Under the pieces are notes generated by a model, which was not told the origin of the DNA, did not search any database, and saw only the letters and a program-made list of their open reading frames with translations. A stretch of 64,000 nt of DNA. Origin: an uncultured Marvinbryantia sp. GTDB taxonomy: Bacteria > Bacillota > Clostridia > Lachnospirales > Lachnospiraceae. Below are positions 33,744 to 41,993 of this stretch, one piece after another. The stretch spans positions 62,001 through 126,000 of the forward strand of contig NZ_CAJKOX010000002.1 in NCBI RefSeq assembly GCF_905201705.1, written 5' to 3'. The position numbers and the translations under genes are program-made. The first letter of the stretch is position 1. Each line of letters opens with the position of its first letter.

Positions 33744-34724
33744 ATGAGATATAAGATCTTTTACACTGCACTGGTTTTGGAGGCAATCTTTTGTATGATA
33801 TTTGCGCTGCCGCAGATGCAGGTTTCCGGTATGTTTACCACCATTACAGCATTCCCGTTTGAGCAGATCGGCTGGGGGCTGCGCAGGCTTTCTCTGTCCG
33901 GGAGGGTCGGCAATGCAGTGGCTGTTGCACTCTATCTGCTGCTAAGTCTGCTCCCATGCGCTGTATTTTTTATTCTGAGGAGCAGGAAAATGCTCTGCCG
34001 GGCGGACCGGCTTCTGCCTGCTATGAGCGCACTGCTGTTTTTTGTGAATTATTATATGGTCAATCCGGGATTACTGCAGACGGGCGTGGCAGGAAGCGGA
34101 AAGTGGATGCTTGGAAGTACCTTCTATGCGGTGCTCTGCGGCTATCTGGCGCTGCGGATGCTGCATATGTATACGTCGGCGGATGTGAGAAAGCTGCAGG
34201 CGGCGCTGAAAATTCTGCTGTTGTTTACGATGACAGCATTTGTATTTGCGATATTTGGACAGGGGATCGGTGATCTGCTCTCTGCCGTGGAAGCTGTGAG
34301 GAGCGGCAACAGTATATCGTCGGTGGAAGCGGCGGTATTTGGGACGGCGCAGGAGCCGACGCTCACCTATGCGTTTCTGGTATTTCAGTTTGCCGTGAAA
34401 GCGATGCCCTACAGTATGGATCTGGTGGCCGTATTTTTCGCGGTAAAAATGCTGGATGCACTGGCGCAGGACCGCTATTCTGATGCGGCGGTCAGCGCGG
34501 TCGGCAGGCTGACGGATTTCTGCCGGTCGGCGCTCATGGTGACGATTGCAGTGGAAATGCTGTTTCATGTGCTGCAGCTTTTACTGCACCGGTATCTTTA
34601 CCGGGTAGACATTACCATCCATTTTCCGGTGCTTTCTATCGTCTTTGTGCTGGCAATGCTGCTGGCGGCACGCTATCTGCAGGAGGACCAGCGGATGAAA
34701 CAGGAGCATGATCTGTTTATATAA
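33744..34724 (+). CDS. DUF2975-like integral membrane protein
   Basis: A 326-residue protein with about eight hydrophobic segments. The C-terminus LAARYLQEDQRMKQEHDLFI and the following small Xre gene are the usual signature of DUF2975 membrane proteins, which are half this length, so this may be an expanded or duplicated form. Function unknown. ATG 33744 follows CCGGAGGTGA. It is first in a three-gene unit with the Xre regulator (33 bases on) and a lipoprotein. Confidence 0.7.
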   Translation: MRYKIFYTALVLEAIFCMIFALPQMQVSGMFTTITAFPFEQIGWGLRRLSLSGRVGNAVAVALYLLLSLLPCAVFFILRSRKMLCRADRLLPAMSALLFFVNYYMVNPGLLQTGVAGSGKWMLGSTFYAVLCGYLALRMLHMYTSADVRKLQAALKILLLFTMTAFVFAIFGQGIGDLLSAVEAVRSGNSISSVEAAVFGTAQEPTLTYAFLVFQFAVKAMPYSMDLVAVFFAVKMLDALAQDRYSDAAVSAVGRLTDFCRSALMVTIAVEMLFHVLQLLLHRYLYRVDITIHFPVLSIVFVLAMLLAARYLQEDQRMKQEHDLFI

Positions 34725-34757
34725 AGGAACCTTATGCTTTTCACAGAGAGGTAAGAA

Positions 34758-34991
34758 ATGGGAATCAGAGTTTGTCTTGAAATGGTTTTAAAAGAGCGGG
34801 GGATGACGTCGAAGGAGCTTTGCGCCCTGGTGGGTATTACCGAGGCAAATCTTTCCGTGCTGCGCAGCGGAAAAGCAAAGGGCGTCCGCTTTCACACGAT
34901 AAACCGCATCTGCTACTATCTGCAGTGCGATGTGGGGGATATTTTAAAGTTTGACGGAGAGCTTGGAGAGGAGGAGAAGCATGAGGAGTAG
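34758..34991 (+). CDS. Small Xre-family (YozG-like) DNA-binding protein
   Basis: A 77-residue helix-turn-helix protein: LKERGMTSKELCALVGITEANLSVLRSGKAKGVRFHTINRICYYLQCDVGDILKF. This exact type is commonly encoded right after DUF2975 genes. It overlaps the lipoprotein gene by 11 bases. It probably represses the promoter at 33649 through the CGATAAT repeats. Confidence 0.88.
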   Translation: MGIRVCLEMVLKERGMTSKELCALVGITEANLSVLRSGKAKGVRFHTINRICYYLQCDVGDILKFDGELGEEEKHEE

Positions 34992-35955
34992 AAACCGGAT
35001 AATATTTTTGGGGATATTTACGGCGCTGCTTTTGAGCGGCTGTTCGCTGGCGGTTCCCGGTGCGGAAACGGAAGGCGGGGATGACCGGCTGATCGGAGCG
35101 TTCATTACGTCGGATCATCTGGATCTCTTTGACATGGATGCGTATCTGCAGGATCATGCATCTTGGCTTGTGAAGGCGAACGAAATCCAGATCAGCAATA
35201 CTTCCGGATACGAGGGGAGACTCTACGCGGTGATCGATAAAAAGGGCAGCGAGGATACTTACGACTGGGACATTTCCTTTAAAGATGTGAAGGGGATTTC
35301 CTTTTTTGCGCCGGTTCTGGAGGATAAAGACGGAAACAGGGGCTGGCATTCGGTATACGATACCGGGATTTCCGATGTGGATTTTAATATAACTGTCACA
35401 GATGCGGGCGATGAGGTGAGCCTGGAGGGTACGATATACATGATCCCGGGACAGTCGGATAAAGGGATTTCCTATTATCTGAACCCGGTGTATCAGACGG
35501 CAGAAGGGCAGGTTTACCTGATTGCCGGAGAGGGCTTCAGCACAAGCGGGGAATCGGAAGAGGAAGAGGAAGAGGTACATTTTGCGTCTGCTTTAACCGC
35601 GGAGACAAAGACGACGGAAAACGGAAAGAGCCAGACGGCAAAAAGCAGTGTGAAGGTCAGCTTTGCAACAATGCACCGCCCGGTAAAGATCACGCTTTAT
35701 CAGATGGATGAGGCGCATCAGTGCATAAAGCGGGAAGAATATACTCCGGGCGGGCTGCCGGAAAGTCTGAATATGGAACCGGGGACAGCGTATCTTCTGG
35801 TGGAGACAGAAAAAGAAAAGCTGTCCGGCGAGCGCTTTTCTGACAGAGCGGTATATGACCGGACTGATGATCGGGAGGATAAGCTGGAGACATGGTATGA
35901 TTGTGGCAACGGCATCCTGGCGAAGCAGGAAAGCGCGCTTGTGTGGGAACAGTGA
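34981..35955 (+). CDS. Lipoprotein of unknown function
   Basis: A 324-residue exported protein with a lipobox LLLSGC (Cys about residue 21) after a short basic and hydrophobic leader. The mature part is acidic with no recognised domain. ATG 34981 follows GGAGAGGAGGAG and overlaps the Xre gene. It is the only lipobox-bearing protein I identify in the window. The membrane protein, Xre and lipoprotein together look like a surface-stress or signalling unit, but nothing shows its role. Confidence 0.75.
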   Translation: MRSRNRIIFLGIFTALLLSGCSLAVPGAETEGGDDRLIGAFITSDHLDLFDMDAYLQDHASWLVKANEIQISNTSGYEGRLYAVIDKKGSEDTYDWDISFKDVKGISFFAPVLEDKDGNRGWHSVYDTGISDVDFNITVTDAGDEVSLEGTIYMIPGQSDKGISYYLNPVYQTAEGQVYLIAGEGFSTSGESEEEEEEVHFASALTAETKTTENGKSQTAKSSVKVSFATMHRPVKITLYQMDEAHQCIKREEYTPGGLPESLNMEPGTAYLLVETEKEKLSGERFSDRAVYDRTDDREDKLETWYDCGNGILAKQESALVWEQ

Positions 35956-36036
35956 GCAGCGCGGGGAGTGCCGCGTCTTTGCGGAAAAGGCGGGATTACA
36001 GGTGAAAAAACTGCGCGGAGCGGGCGTGTATAGGGG

Positions 36037-36870
36037 CTATCCCGGATATTTGCACAGCTCCCAGAACGCGACAGCGCTTGCGGCGGCTACGTTCAGAGAG
36101 TCGACGCCGTGCATCATGGGAATGCGGATCGTATAGTCACAGTCTGAAAGCGTGGCGGCGCAGAGCCCGTCTCCCTCGGAGCCAAGTATAATAGCAAGTT
36201 TTTCGGTCGCAGCAAGACGCTGGTCTGCAAGGGAAATAGAGTTATCTGTCAATGCCAGAGCTGCCGTCTGAAATCCAAGCTTTTTCAGGAAAGGGACATA
36301 GGACGGGGCAGGCTGCTTAGGCTCTGCCGGCAGCCACGTCCAGGGGATCTGGAAAACAGTTCCCATGCTGACGCGGATCGCGCGGCGGTATAAGGGATTG
36401 CTGCAGTCCGGTGTGAGAAGAACAGCGTCTATGCCCAGGGCTGCCGCCGAACGAAAAATTGCGCCGACATTGGTGGGATTCATTATATTTTCCAGCACGG
36501 CGATGCGGCGGGCGCCAAGGCATACATTCTCTGCTGTGGGCAGCGCCGGACGCCTCATGGCGCACAGCACGCCGCGCGTAAGCGCAAAGCCGGTAAGCTT
36601 TGTAAGGATATCAAAATCAGCCGTGTAGACGGGAATATCGCCGCAGCGGGCAAGGATATCGCGCGCTTCTCCTTCAATGTGTTTCCGCTCCAGTAAAACT
36701 GACACGGGCGTGCATCCGGCATTCAGCGCACGTTCCACTACCTTGGGGCTTTCTGCGATAAAAAGACCTTTTTCCGGTTCGTGGCGGTTGAGAAGCTGGT
36801 TTTCTGTGAGGCGTGCGTAGACATCCAGCTCCGGGGCGGAAAAATCAGTGATTTCAATAATGTGCGGCAT
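36037..36870 (-). CDS. TrmH/SpoU-family RNA 2'-O-methyltransferase
   Basis: A 277-residue enzyme with an N-terminal L30e-like substrate domain (LTENQLLNRHEPEKGLFIAES) and a C-terminal SPOUT knot: motif 1 NPTNVGAIFRSAAALGIDAVLL, motif 2 AIILGSEGDGL, motif 3 IPMMHGVDSLNVAAASAV. The target could be 23S rRNA (RlmB-like) or tRNA. It is a single gene, convergent with the lipoprotein gene and divergent from azlC. Confidence 0.9.
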   Translation of the reverse strand: MPHIIEITDFSAPELDVYARLTENQLLNRHEPEKGLFIAESPKVVERALNAGCTPVSVLLERKHIEGEARDILARCGDIPVYTADFDILTKLTGFALTRGVLCAMRRPALPTAENVCLGARRIAVLENIMNPTNVGAIFRSAAALGIDAVLLTPDCSNPLYRRAIRVSMGTVFQIPWTWLPAEPKQPAPSYVPFLKKLGFQTAALALTDNSISLADQRLAATEKLAIILGSEGDGLCAATLSDCDYTIRIPMMHGVDSLNVAAASAVAFWELCKYPG

Positions 36871-37030
36871 AGCGGACTCCTTTAAATCGGTAATGTTCTT
36901 TTGAAAATATTATAGGTGCTTATGTGAAAGGTGTCAAAGAAATTTGTAACCATAATTTTCGATTGCAGTTCCCAGGAAGGAGTGGTACAATAACAAAAGT
37001 CTGACTTTAGAGGAAACGGAGGGGCGTTTC

Positions 37031-37747
37031 ATGAAACGCGAGAGCTTTAGAAGAGGCCTGAAGGATGGAGTACCAATTGCGCTTGGATATTTCGCGGTGT
37101 CGTTTACGTTTGGTATGATGGCGGTGTCCGGGGGCTTAAGCATCTGGCAGGCAGTGTTGATTTCTCTGACCAATCTTACATCTGCCGGGCAGTTTGCCGG
37201 TCTGGATATTATACTTGCAGCAGGCTCTTACTGGGAGATGGCGCTGACGCAGCTAATTATTAATCTGCGTTATTGTCTGATGTCCTTCTCGCTTTCGCAA
37301 AAGATGGAGACAAAGACGTCTCTGCTGCACAGATGCCTGGTGTCATTTGGGATTACGGATGAAATTTTTGGCGTCAGCGCCAGCCAGGAGGGGAAGGTCA
37401 GTCCATATTACAATTACGGAGCAATGTGCGTGGCGATTCCGGGCTGGACGCTTGGCACGCTGGCCGGAGCAATTTCCGGCAATCTGCTGCCGGAATTTAT
37501 GATGAGCGCACTGAGCGTAGCGATTTATGGAATGTTTCTTGCGATTATTATCCCGCCTGCAAAGACTAATCGTGCAGTGGCCGGGGTGGTACTTGGGGCG
37601 ATGGCAGTCAGCAGTCTGTTCGCGGTAGCACCCGTATTAAAAAATGTTTCATCCGGTTTTGTGATTATTATCACAACGCTGCTTGTGGCGGGCATTGCCG
37701 CATATGTCTGCCCGGTGAAAGAGGAAAAGGAGGAACAGCATTCATGA
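37031..37747 (+). CDS. azlC: AzlC-family branched-chain amino acid exporter, large subunit
   Basis: A 238-residue inner-membrane protein with about six helices. RRGLKDGVPIALGYFAVSFTFGMMA and NLTSAGQFAGLDIILAA are the AzlC signature. It works with AzlD, encoded next with a 4-base overlap, to export branched-chain amino acids and analogues such as azaleucine. Starts at ATG 37031 after GAAACGGAGGGG. Confidence 0.92.
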   Translation: MKRESFRRGLKDGVPIALGYFAVSFTFGMMAVSGGLSIWQAVLISLTNLTSAGQFAGLDIILAAGSYWEMALTQLIINLRYCLMSFSLSQKMETKTSLLHRCLVSFGITDEIFGVSASQEGKVSPYYNYGAMCVAIPGWTLGTLAGAISGNLLPEFMMSALSVAIYGMFLAIIIPPAKTNRAVAGVVLGAMAVSSLFAVAPVLKNVSSGFVIIITTLLVAGIAAYVCPVKEEKEEQHS

Positions 37748-38061
37748 GTCATAATGTTTATGTGTACATCCTGGTGATGGCAGGCGTGACGTACCTCATC
37801 CGTATGCTGCCGATGGCGCTCGTAAAAAAAGAAATAACCAGTCCTTACATAAAGTCGTTTTTGTATTATGTCCCATATGCGTGTCTGGCAGCGATGACTT
37901 TTCCGGCAATCCTTTCGGCAACGAACAGCACTGTTTCGGCGGCGATCGGATTTATTGTGGCATTGATTGCAGCCTACAGGGAGAAAAGTCTGCTCATGGT
38001 AGCGCTTCTGGCGTGCGGCGCTGTGTTTATTGCGGAGCGGATTCTTCCGCTTTTTATGTAA
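37744..38061 (+). CDS. azlD: AzlD-family branched-chain amino acid exporter, small subunit
   Basis: A 105-residue protein with three to four helices; TYLIRMLPMALVKKEI is typical for AzlD. It overlaps azlC (ATGA) and is preceded by AGGAGG inside azlC. Confidence 0.9.
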   Translation: MSHNVYVYILVMAGVTYLIRMLPMALVKKEITSPYIKSFLYYVPYACLAAMTFPAILSATNSTVSAAIGFIVALIAAYREKSLLMVALLACGAVFIAERILPLFM

Positions 38062-38275
38062 AACGGTTTCATGCTTTTGGAGAATCTGATACAAACAGAT
38101 CGGGAGAGATGTTGTGCAATTTTTAAAAAATGTACACAACATTTCTTTTTATTTTGGTTAATCTTTTTCTGCTATAGGTGTTATACTGTACATGTAACAA
38201 AGAGAAGATACTTACAGACCTGCATTATAATATGTGAGCCTGCCAGGCATTCAGTGATTATGGAGGAAAAGATAA

Positions 38276-38863
38276 ATGAATACTTTGAAAGCTGAAAGAA
38301 GAAGTTTGGACACAAAGGCAAAGAAACTCAGACGGGAAGGATTTGTTACCGGCAATGTATTTGGCAAAGAACTGAAAGAAACGATACCGGTAAAAATTGA
38401 AAAGAAGGATGCAGAACGTCTCTTAAAAACATGCAACAAGGGCAGCCAGATCATGCTGGAAGTAGAGGGCAAAAAGCTGGATGTTCTGATTAAAGAAATC
38501 GACTATAATTCGATGAAACGCCAGATTGATGAAATTGATTTCCAGGCGCTGGTAAGCGGAGAGGAAGTGCACTCTGTGGCGGAGGTCGTATTGCTGAACC
38601 ATGATAAGGTGGTAAATGGACTCATCCAGTTAAAGCTGCATGAAATTGCATACAAGGCTGTTCCGGAAGCGCTGGTAGATAAAGTGGAGATCAATATGGA
38701 GAATATGAAGATCGGAGACAGCATTCTTGTAAAAGATCTGGAGCTTGCTTCCAATGAGAAGATTCATCTGATGACGGATCCGGAAGCAACTGTGGTAGCG
38801 GTAACAGAGATCCACAATAAGGCGGCAGAGACGGACACAGAGGAAGCAGCGGCTGAGGAATAA
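38276..38863 (+). CDS. rplY: 50S ribosomal protein L25/general stress protein Ctc
   Basis: A 195-residue two-domain L25 (CTC form) that binds 5S rRNA. LKAERRSLDTKAKKLRREGFVTGNVFG begins the RNA-binding domain; the C-terminal TL5-like domain ends with an acidic tail. It is monocistronic, with a terminator at 38907. An inverted repeat GTTGTG/CACAAC lies about 150 bases upstream. Confidence 0.9.
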   Translation: MNTLKAERRSLDTKAKKLRREGFVTGNVFGKELKETIPVKIEKKDAERLLKTCNKGSQIMLEVEGKKLDVLIKEIDYNSMKRQIDEIDFQALVSGEEVHSVAEVVLLNHDKVVNGLIQLKLHEIAYKAVPEALVDKVEINMENMKIGDSILVKDLELASNEKIHLMTDPEATVVAVTEIHNKAAETDTEEAAAEE

Positions 38864-38906
38864 AGAAATTTCATATACAGACCGGGATATATCGCGGAAC
38901 ATGAAG

Positions 38907-38936
38907 GAGCAGGGTTGCAGAGACCCTGCTCTTTTT
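38907..38936 (+). terminator. Intrinsic terminator of rplY
   Basis: GAGCAGGGT (38907-38915), loop TGCAGAG, ACCCTGCTC (38923-38931), then five T residues. The rest of the gap to 39211 holds a dispersed repeat and the asnB promoter. Confidence 0.85.
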
Positions 38937-39037
38937 GCCGTTATGAGAAGTACTATTCACGCTGGCCGTAAACACCTGCTGCGACGCGAAGCTGGTCCTG
39001 TGGGTTTGAGGCGTGAGAACATGATTCAGGTGTGAGT

Positions 39038-39099
39038 AAATCCCATTCGCGAAGCGAATTTAAAATGGATTTGCGAATGATGCTGTGAACAGTAACATG
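39038..39099 (+). repeat. Dispersed intergenic repeat, copy 2
   Basis: AAATCCCATTCGCGAAGCGA is identical to 33541-33560 for 20 bases, and the following TAAAATGGATTTGCGAA and GTGAACAGTAACATGAG are close. It lies just before the promoter of the N-terminally short asparagine synthetase gene, so a rearrangement at this repeat could have removed that gene's 5' end. Confidence 0.65.
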
Positions 39100-39134
39100 A
39101 GAAAAGAGAATGCGGATCTGCGCGGAACAGGTGA

Positions 39135-39163
39135 TTGACCAATGTATTATTTAAAGCTATAAT
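39135..39163 (+). promoter_or_regulatory. Promoter of the asnB-like gene
   Basis: TTGACC (39135-39140), 17 bases, TATAAT (39158-39163), about 45 bases before the start codon. The promoter is strong and well placed, which argues that the short form of the gene is expressed as it stands. Confidence 0.75.
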
Positions 39164-39211
39164 AAGTGCAGAAGAGAAACCATAAATATCTAAACAGGAG
39201 AAATCAGACAC

Positions 39212-40750
39212 ATGATAAAAGTAAAAGAGTACAGAGGGCATATCCGCAACTGGGAGGCGCTTTGCAGGGAGCTTGGCGTTGATACTGCGCTTTCCAGAGA
39301 AGCGCGCGAAACGGAGATACTGGTAAAAGCATATGAGAAATGGGGATGCCGGATGGCGGATCATATGCATGGCATGTTTGCCTTTGCGCTGTGGGATGAG
39401 GAAGCGCAGAAGCTTTTCTGCCTGCGTGACCAGTTTGGGACAAAGCCGTTTTATTATTATGAGACGTCGGATGGGAGACTGCTTTATGGAACGACCATCC
39501 GCAGGATCATGGAGCAGCCGGGCTTTGTAAAGGAACTAAATGAGGAGATGCTGCAGCTTTACCTCAGCCTCACCTATGTGGCAGGCGAGGATACCTTCTT
39601 TAAGGGTGTGAAAAAGCTGATGCCGGGGCGCTATCTGATCTGGCAGGATGGAAAGCTGACGATTGAGCGTTATTGGACGCCGCAGTTTTGTCCGGACGAG
39701 AGCAGATCTCTGGAGGATTGGGCTGAGGAAATCCATGAAACGATCCGGGAGATTATGCCGGAGGTGAAGTCGGCGGAGGAAACAGCGGAATCATTTTTGT
39801 CTGGCGGCGTGGATTCCTCCTATGTGCTTGCAATGTCGGATGCGCAGATGACGGATTCCTGCGGTTATGATGAGGCACGCTTTGATGAATCCGGGCTGGC
39901 GCTGGAGACGGCGAAAATTCTTGGAAGGGCGAACAGCCGCTGCCGGATCACACCGGAAGAATACTTTGCAATTGTACCGTATGTGATGTATCACATGGAG
40001 CAGCCGCTTGGCGATGCGTCTGCGATCGCGTTTGCGATCGCCTGCCGCGCGACAGCAGAGCACACAAAGCTTTGCTATTCCGGAGAGGGCGCTGACGAGT
40101 TTTTCGGCGGCTATAATATGTACCGTAATGCAGAGCGCTATGGAGATAATCTGAAAACCTTCTATGTCGGCAATACCAACATTATGAAGGAGGACGAAAA
40201 GAAAAAGATACTCAAGAATTATAATGAAAAGGTATTGCCGATCAATCTGGTAAAAGAGATTTATGAGGAGACGGAAGGGTTAGATCCGCTCACCAAAATG
40301 TCTAATGTGGACATCCAGATCTGGCTGGAGGGCGATATTTATCTGAATGTGGATAAGATGAGCACGGCGGCTGGTCTGGAAATCCGTATGCCGCTCACTG
40401 ACCGCAGGATTTTTGATATTGCATCGAGAATGCCGTCCAGATATAAGGTAAATGAGGAGCAGAATAAAGTAGCGTTCCGCACTGCGGCGGCAAAGGTGCT
40501 GCCGGAGGAAATTGCTTTCCGCAAAAAGCTTGGTTTTATCGTGCCGATCCGTATCTGGATGGCGGATGATCGCTATAACCAGGATGTGCGCGCAAAATTT
40601 AAGAGCGACATGGCGGCGAAGTTTTTTAATCTGGATGAAATTAACGCGATACTTGAGGACTATATCGGAGGAAATTCGGATAACTGGCGAAAAGTGTGGA
40701 CGATTTACACCTTCCTGGTGTGGTATGAGGAATATTTTGTGAAACGTTGA
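39212..40750 (+). CDS. asnB: Asparagine synthetase-like protein lacking the catalytic N-terminus
   Basis: A 512-residue protein of the AsnB family. Normal members begin Met-Cys-Gly; the Cys is the glutaminase nucleophile. Here the first residues MIKVKEYRGHIRNWEALCREL align with about residue 60-80 of the family, so the nucleophile and early glutaminase strands are missing, while GMFAFALWDE and DQFGTKPFYY remain. The synthetase part is intact: PP-loop SGGVDSS (residues 197-203), YSGEGADEFFGGYN and DRRIFDIASRMP. ATG 39212 follows CAGGAG and has its own promoter; no upstream frame supplies the missing part. It could use free ammonia, act on another substrate, or be decaying. Confidence 0.85.
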   Translation: MIKVKEYRGHIRNWEALCRELGVDTALSREARETEILVKAYEKWGCRMADHMHGMFAFALWDEEAQKLFCLRDQFGTKPFYYYETSDGRLLYGTTIRRIMEQPGFVKELNEEMLQLYLSLTYVAGEDTFFKGVKKLMPGRYLIWQDGKLTIERYWTPQFCPDESRSLEDWAEEIHETIREIMPEVKSAEETAESFLSGGVDSSYVLAMSDAQMTDSCGYDEARFDESGLALETAKILGRANSRCRITPEEYFAIVPYVMYHMEQPLGDASAIAFAIACRATAEHTKLCYSGEGADEFFGGYNMYRNAERYGDNLKTFYVGNTNIMKEDEKKKILKNYNEKVLPINLVKEIYEETEGLDPLTKMSNVDIQIWLEGDIYLNVDKMSTAAGLEIRMPLTDRRIFDIASRMPSRYKVNEEQNKVAFRTAAAKVLPEEIAFRKKLGFIVPIRIWMADDRYNQDVRAKFKSDMAAKFFNLDEINAILEDYIGGNSDNWRKVWTIYTFLVWYEEYFVKR

Positions 40751-40854
40751 TTCCGCAGATTTTCATCACCCAGACTGACAGAAGCGGGGAACAATATGTT
40801 GAAAAAGCGCAGGAATAACAGTAAGAAACTATATTGAAAAAGGAGGAATTTTCG

Positions 40855-41850
40855 ATGTATCTTGCAGAAAACGAACGTTACGGTAAAATGAAGTATAACC
40901 GCTGCGGGGAAAGCGGGCTGCGTCTCCCGGCAGTTTCGCTCGGACTGTGGCACAATTTCGGGGAGACGGCGGCGCTCGAAAATATGAAGGAGTTGCTGTT
41001 TACCGCCTTTGACAATGGGATCACACATTTTGACCTGGCGAATAATTACGGACCGCCAGCGGGGAGCGCGGAGACAAATTTCGGACGCATACTCCGGGAA
41101 AATTTTCAGAGCTACCGGGATGAGATGATCATCAGCTCCAAGGCGGGATATACTATGTGGGACGGACCTTACGGGGACGGCGGCAGCCGGAAATATCTGA
41201 TCGCCAGCATCGATCAGAGCCTCACGCGCATGGGGCTGGAGTACGTTGATATTTTTTATCATCACCGTATGGATAAGGAAACGCCGCTGGAGGAGACGAT
41301 GGAGGCGCTTTCCCAGATCGTGAAAAGCGGAAAGGCGCTGTACGTGGGGCTTTCCAATTACGATGGCGAGACGATGGAGCAGGCGGCTGCGATTTTAAAA
41401 GAGCTGCATTGTCCGTTTATCATTAACCAGAACCGTTACTCCATTTTCGACCGCACGATCGAGCAGAATGGACTGAAGGAGATTGCGGCGAAGCTTCATA
41501 AGGGAATTATTGCGTTCAGTCCGCTCGCGCAGGGCTTGCTCACTGACCGCTATTTGAACGGTATCCCGGCGGACAGCCGTATTCGCTCGGACGGACGCTT
41601 CCTGAAGCAGTCCGCGCTCAGCGAGGAACGTCTGGCACAGATACGGGCGCTGAATGAGCTGGCGAAAAAGCGCGGGCAGAGCCTCGCGGAGATGGCGCTC
41701 GCCTGGATCTTCCGCGACCAGGTTGTGACGAGCGTGATCGTCGGCGCCTCAAAGAAGGAGCAGATTCTTGATAACATTGGAGCGCTGCGGAATATGTCCT
41801 TTACAGAGGAAGAAATAAAAGCAATTGATGCGATAGCGAAAAAAGCCTGA
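40855..41850 (+). CDS. Aldo/keto reductase, YghZ-like
   Basis: A 331-residue AKR of the group that includes E. coli YghZ (L-glyceraldehyde-3-phosphate reductase) and potassium channel beta subunits. Catalytic residues: Asp in HFDLANNYG with the Tyr of the same motif, Lys in ISSKAGY, His in FYHHRMD. GDGGSRKYLIASIDQSLTRMGLEYVD is typical of the YghZ group. ATG 40855 lies 6 bases after AGGAGGAA. It is one of two AKRs here; the other, at 18069, is of a different subgroup. Confidence 0.9.
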   Translation: MYLAENERYGKMKYNRCGESGLRLPAVSLGLWHNFGETAALENMKELLFTAFDNGITHFDLANNYGPPAGSAETNFGRILRENFQSYRDEMIISSKAGYTMWDGPYGDGGSRKYLIASIDQSLTRMGLEYVDIFYHHRMDKETPLEETMEALSQIVKSGKALYVGLSNYDGETMEQAAAILKELHCPFIINQNRYSIFDRTIEQNGLKEIAAKLHKGIIAFSPLAQGLLTDRYLNGIPADSRIRSDGRFLKQSALSEERLAQIRALNELAKKRGQSLAEMALAWIFRDQVVTSVIVGASKKEQILDNIGALRNMSFTEEEIKAIDAIAKKA

Positions 41851-41993
41851 AAGCAGGAAAAACATATTACTGCGTCGTGAAACAGGTCTGCCATGCCGCG
41901 AACAAACTTGTCTCTGAAATAAGAAAAATGCTACAATAAAAACAGGTGAAACCGTTTAGTGCAGTGTGAATTATTTCTGAGAGGAGGAATTTT

